A stretch of DNA of 6,379 nt from contig JAOZUU010000174.1 in assembly GCA_029938515.1 (NCBI GenBank), positions 1 through 6,379 on the forward strand, read 5' to 3'. The notes beneath the pieces were generated by a model. That model had not been told where the DNA came from. It worked only from the letters and a program-made list of their open reading frames with translations, and searched no databases. Positions 5,581 through 6,379 of the stretch are shown here, in pieces. Made by a program: the position numbers and the translations under genes. Every line of letters begins with the position of its first letter. Position 1 is the stretch's first letter. Source of the DNA: Desulfobacterales bacterium. GTDB taxonomy: Bacteria; Desulfobacterota; Desulfobacteria; Desulfobacterales; QNYZ01.

Positions 5581-6113
5581 CAGCTTGCCTCCTGCATACC
5601 AACAATCCGTTTGGCATGGTTAATATACCGTAAAGGCGCATGCACGTGGTGGCACTGGTTGCATATGTGGGTTGTTTTTACTTTTTGTTCTTCGAGATGG
5701 GCCGGCATGATGACGGTCTTGATCACTTCCCCGGGGCGGGCCTGGATGGCCCGGTTGTGACATCGCAGGCAGAGGATCTTGATCTCTTCGCCCGTTTTTA
5801 CAGGGAGCGTCCCGATTTTTTTACCGTTTTTGGCATGGTCGGCATAGGGGCCATGGCAAAACTCACATGAAATCGTACTGTGTTTGCCCGACAAATGGAT
5901 TTGAGCTTCAAAAGGGTGGCATGACAGGCAGGAAGCATTGGTCCCGTGCCGGATCTCGATAGCGGCAGCCTCTTCAATGGCGTCGGCCCGATAATGTCCG
6001 TAAACACCGAACGATTTGGGGGCAAGGAGCTTTTTCCCCGCCAAGCCCAGGGCGACGATAACAATTAACCCCACAACAATTCGCTTCACATGGGAATTAT
6101 AGGTTGATTGCAA
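5580..6113 (-). CDS. Membrane-anchored tetrahaem cytochrome c
   Basis: A 177-residue cytochrome with four CxxCH motifs (62, 83, 115, 151). A single N-terminal hydrophobic segment at about 12-26, flanked by His-Val-Lys-Arg and Lys-Lys, most likely stays as an anchor with the haem part in the periplasm. The stretch SFGVYGHYR (34-42) before the first haem, and CEFCHGPYADH (83-93), are shared by small cytochromes found with Fe-S/NrfD partners in deltaproteobacteria, such as CbcS-like subunits (recalled, not searched). Spare histidines (56, 73, 78, 93, 139, 149, 156, 158) are enough for bis-His ligation. Its likely role is to pass electrons between the Fe-S subunit and a soluble partner, possibly the downstream octahaem enzyme. 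It is not NapC/NrfH-like, since it lacks their haem spacing. The start is TTG: AAGGAGG lies four bases upstream, an in-frame TAA sits four codons back, and no ATG begins a usable frame. First gene of the operon. Confidence 0.88.
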   Translation of the reverse strand: MQSTYNSHVKRIVVGLIVIVALGLAGKKLLAPKSFGVYGHYRADAIEEAAAIEIRHGTNASCLSCHPFEAQIHLSGKHSTISCEFCHGPYADHAKNGKKIGTLPVKTGEEIKILCLRCHNRAIQARPGEVIKTVIMPAHLEEQKVKTTHICNQCHHVHAPLRYINHAKRIVGMQEAS

Positions 6114-6117
6114 GCCG

Positions 6118-6124
6118 CCTCCTT
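6118..6124 (-). promoter_or_regulatory. Shine-Dalgarno AAGGAGG supporting a TTG start
   Basis: AAGGAGG lies four bases before TTG at 6113-6111. The next candidate, GTG in the codon run CATGTGAAG, is 28 bases from the site and would clip the N-terminal anchor. The strong ribosome site may compensate for the weak start codon and close spacing. Confidence 0.65.
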
Positions 6125-6262
6125 AAATCACCCCACCCATTCATGGGCTAATATTACAAGTCATGTAAATGAAATGAATCCAAAAGCGATATGTATCTAA
6201 TTAATCAGGATGGTCCGATTTTCTTTATTATGCGTGATGCGATTCTACTTCTAATCCTAACT

Positions 6263-6292
6263 ATTATGACATAGCGAGATGGGGTTCGTCAA
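6263..6292 (-). promoter_or_regulatory. Sigma70-type promoter of the tetrahaem/FeS/NrfD operon
   Basis: On the minus strand TTGACG (6292-6287, five of six consensus bases) and CATAAT (6268-6263, five of six) are separated by 18 bases. A TG one base before the -10 element adds an extended -10 feature. Transcription would start near 6256, giving a leader of roughly 140 bases before the cytochrome start. The leader holds a small hairpin (CCCA, TGAA loop, TGGG at 6147-6136) close to the ribosome site but no riboswitch that I recognise. Confidence 0.7.
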
Positions 6293-6302
6293 GTCACATA
6301 AG

Positions 6303-6319
6303 TGTAAAAAAATGTTACA
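6303..6319. promoter_or_regulatory. Dyad TGTAA-N7-TTACA upstream of the operon promoter
   Basis: A five-base inverted repeat with an AT-rich seven-base centre sits about 10 bases upstream of the -35 element, centred near -55 of the predicted start. The arms resemble half-sites of the CRP/FNR superfamily, but the odd spacing differs from the standard TGTGA-N6-TCACA. It could be an activator site for anaerobic or nitrogen-oxide control. That is inference only. The remaining bases to the right edge (6320-6379) contain no gene. Confidence 0.35.
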
Positions 6320-6379
6320 AAGTTGCTATAGGCTTCCAGATAAAGTTTTTGGACTGCGTTATCGGTCGCCCCCCTTCGA

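Noticed and set aside
5580..6113. NapC/NrfH-family quinol dehydrogenase
   Set aside because: Although it has an N-terminal anchor and four haems, the spacing between haem motifs and the surrounding residues differ from NapC/NrfH, and it has its own Fe-S/NrfD partners.
6340..6379. Possible riboswitch fragment at the right edge (G-rich run followed by CGACCGATAACG)
   Set aside because: It has only a passing likeness to part of a cyclic-di-GMP riboswitch, the remaining conserved parts are absent or outside the window, and the promoter lies downstream of it.

Overview
The window looks like a chromosomal piece from an anaerobic, menaquinone-using bacterium, most likely a deltaproteobacterium/Desulfobacterota lineage. 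This is inferred from the density of CxxCH haem motifs (12 in two proteins), the NrfC/NrfD-type quinone module, group I cysteine desulfurase next to respiratory genes, and moderate GC content. No taxonomic marker gene is present, so the assignment is only a suggestion. All six supported genes are on the minus strand and are described in transcription order, from right to left.

Right part (6379 to 3578): a non-coding leader of about 266 bases holds a good sigma70-type promoter (TTGACG, 18-base spacer, CATAAT with an upstream TG) and a dyad upstream of it. Three tightly coupled genes follow. They encode a membrane-anchored tetrahaem cytochrome c, a Tat-exported ferredoxin-like protein with sixteen cluster-type cysteines, and a nine-helix NrfD/PsrC-family quinone-site protein. 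Each junction is a one-base TGATG overlap behind a strong Shine-Dalgarno sequence. Together they look like a periplasm-facing (mena)quinol oxidoreductase of the tetrahaem/FeS/NrfD type, without a molybdenum catalytic subunit.

Middle (3577 to 1686): a 290-base spacer carries two back-to-back GC hairpins, the second followed by a T-rich tract. It also holds a 12-base tandem repeat, an orphan near-perfect Shine-Dalgarno sequence and two mini-ORFs that run up to the next start codon. The next gene encodes an exported 533-residue octahaem cytochrome c of the hydroxylamine oxidoreductase (HAO) family, ended by a strong inverted repeat. The attractive reading is that the quinol module and the octahaem enzyme form one electron-transfer chain for a small nitrogen compound (hydroxylamine, nitrite or NO). 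The NrfCD-type module would replace the NapC/NrfH or cM552 partner known for other HAOs. The direction of catalysis cannot be read from sequence alone.

Left part (1685 to 1): a TTG-started, cysteine-free exported protein of unknown function overlaps by four bases (ATGA) with a NifS/IscS-type cysteine desulfurase. That gene runs off the left edge just before its expected catalytic cysteine. No RNA genes, mobile elements or CRISPR arrays were seen.
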